The notes beneath the pieces are model-generated. The model had not been told where the DNA came from and did not search any database. It saw only the letters and a list, made by a program, of their open reading frames with translations. DNA of 23,584 nt. Source: Gordoniibacillus chartarius. Its GTDB lineage: Bacteria; Bacillota; Bacilli; Paenibacillales; NBRC-103111. This document shows, piece after piece, positions 23,584 through 23,584 of this stretch (position 1 is its first letter; each line of letters starts with the position of its first letter). The stretch is from contig NZ_JBHLWN010000058.1 in NCBI RefSeq assembly GCF_042432825.1, positions 1 to 23,584 of the forward strand, read 5' to 3'. Position numbers and translations under genes: made by a program.

Positions 23584-23584
23584 C

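Noticed and set aside
1..23584. tRNA, rRNA, CRISPR array or intact insertion sequence
   Set aside because: Looked for on both strands; no clover-leaf candidate, regular spacer repeats, transposase motifs or paired terminal repeats were seen.

Overview
The window looks like chromosome from a Paenibacillus-type Firmicute (Paenibacillaceae). The evidence is LplABC/YtcQ-style carbohydrate ABC transporters with large lipoprotein binding proteins, a YesM-type sensor kinase, an S-layer-homology (SLH) surface protein, CcpA-type cre sites, strong AGGAGG ribosome sites and roughly balanced GC. Almost everything lies on the minus strand; only the LacI-family regulator (14600-15649) is on plus. No rRNA, tRNA, CRISPR array or intact insertion sequence was seen.

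Region 1 (1-8731) holds two oligosaccharide importers in series, read right to left. Cassette 2 is permease B, permease C, binding protein (8507 to 4855). Cassette 1 is binding protein, permease B, permease C and then a sensor kinase cut by the left edge (4681 to 1). Each cassette is preceded by the same roughly 59-bp promoter module: a -35 box, a 39-bp conserved block and a cre-like site at identical spacing. This predicts co-regulation by one activator (probably a YesN-type regulator outside the window) plus CcpA. Neither cassette has its own ATPase, as is usual for this transporter type.

Region 2 (8740-9390) is a gene graveyard. It holds pieces of an AraC/YesN regulator, the tail of a third permease B and the middle of a third permease C, joined by deletions and a one-base frameshift.

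Region 3 (9519-15693) is a four-gene sugar operon on minus: an L-fucose-isomerase-like sugar isomerase, a transketolase split into two subunits, and a glycerol-kinase-like FGGY kinase with a changed substrate pocket. It ends in a clear terminator. The divergent LacI-family regulator shares a 269-bp intergenic region containing palindromic operator candidates, promoters and repeated ACTAAAC heptamers. Isomerase, kinase and transketolase form a complete logic for feeding an unusual ketose into the pentose phosphate pool; the apulose-phosphate (D-apiose) route is the closest known precedent, but the substrate is not proven.

Region 4 (15737-21623) is a GntR/FadR-controlled gene set in two transcription units: two tandem CaiB/BaiF CoA-transferases plus a small MaoC-type hydratase, then the GntR regulator, a solute-binding-protein-like protein with no signal peptide, and a COG3618 amidohydrolase/lactonase. 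A near-identical 13-bp operator (GTGGT-N3-ACCAC) sits just downstream of a promoter -10 box in front of each unit, tying both to one regulator. The pathway is not one I recognise.

Region 5 (21678-23583) is the C-terminal part of an AT-richer cell-surface protein with an MBG-like domain and SLH repeats, with its own terminator.
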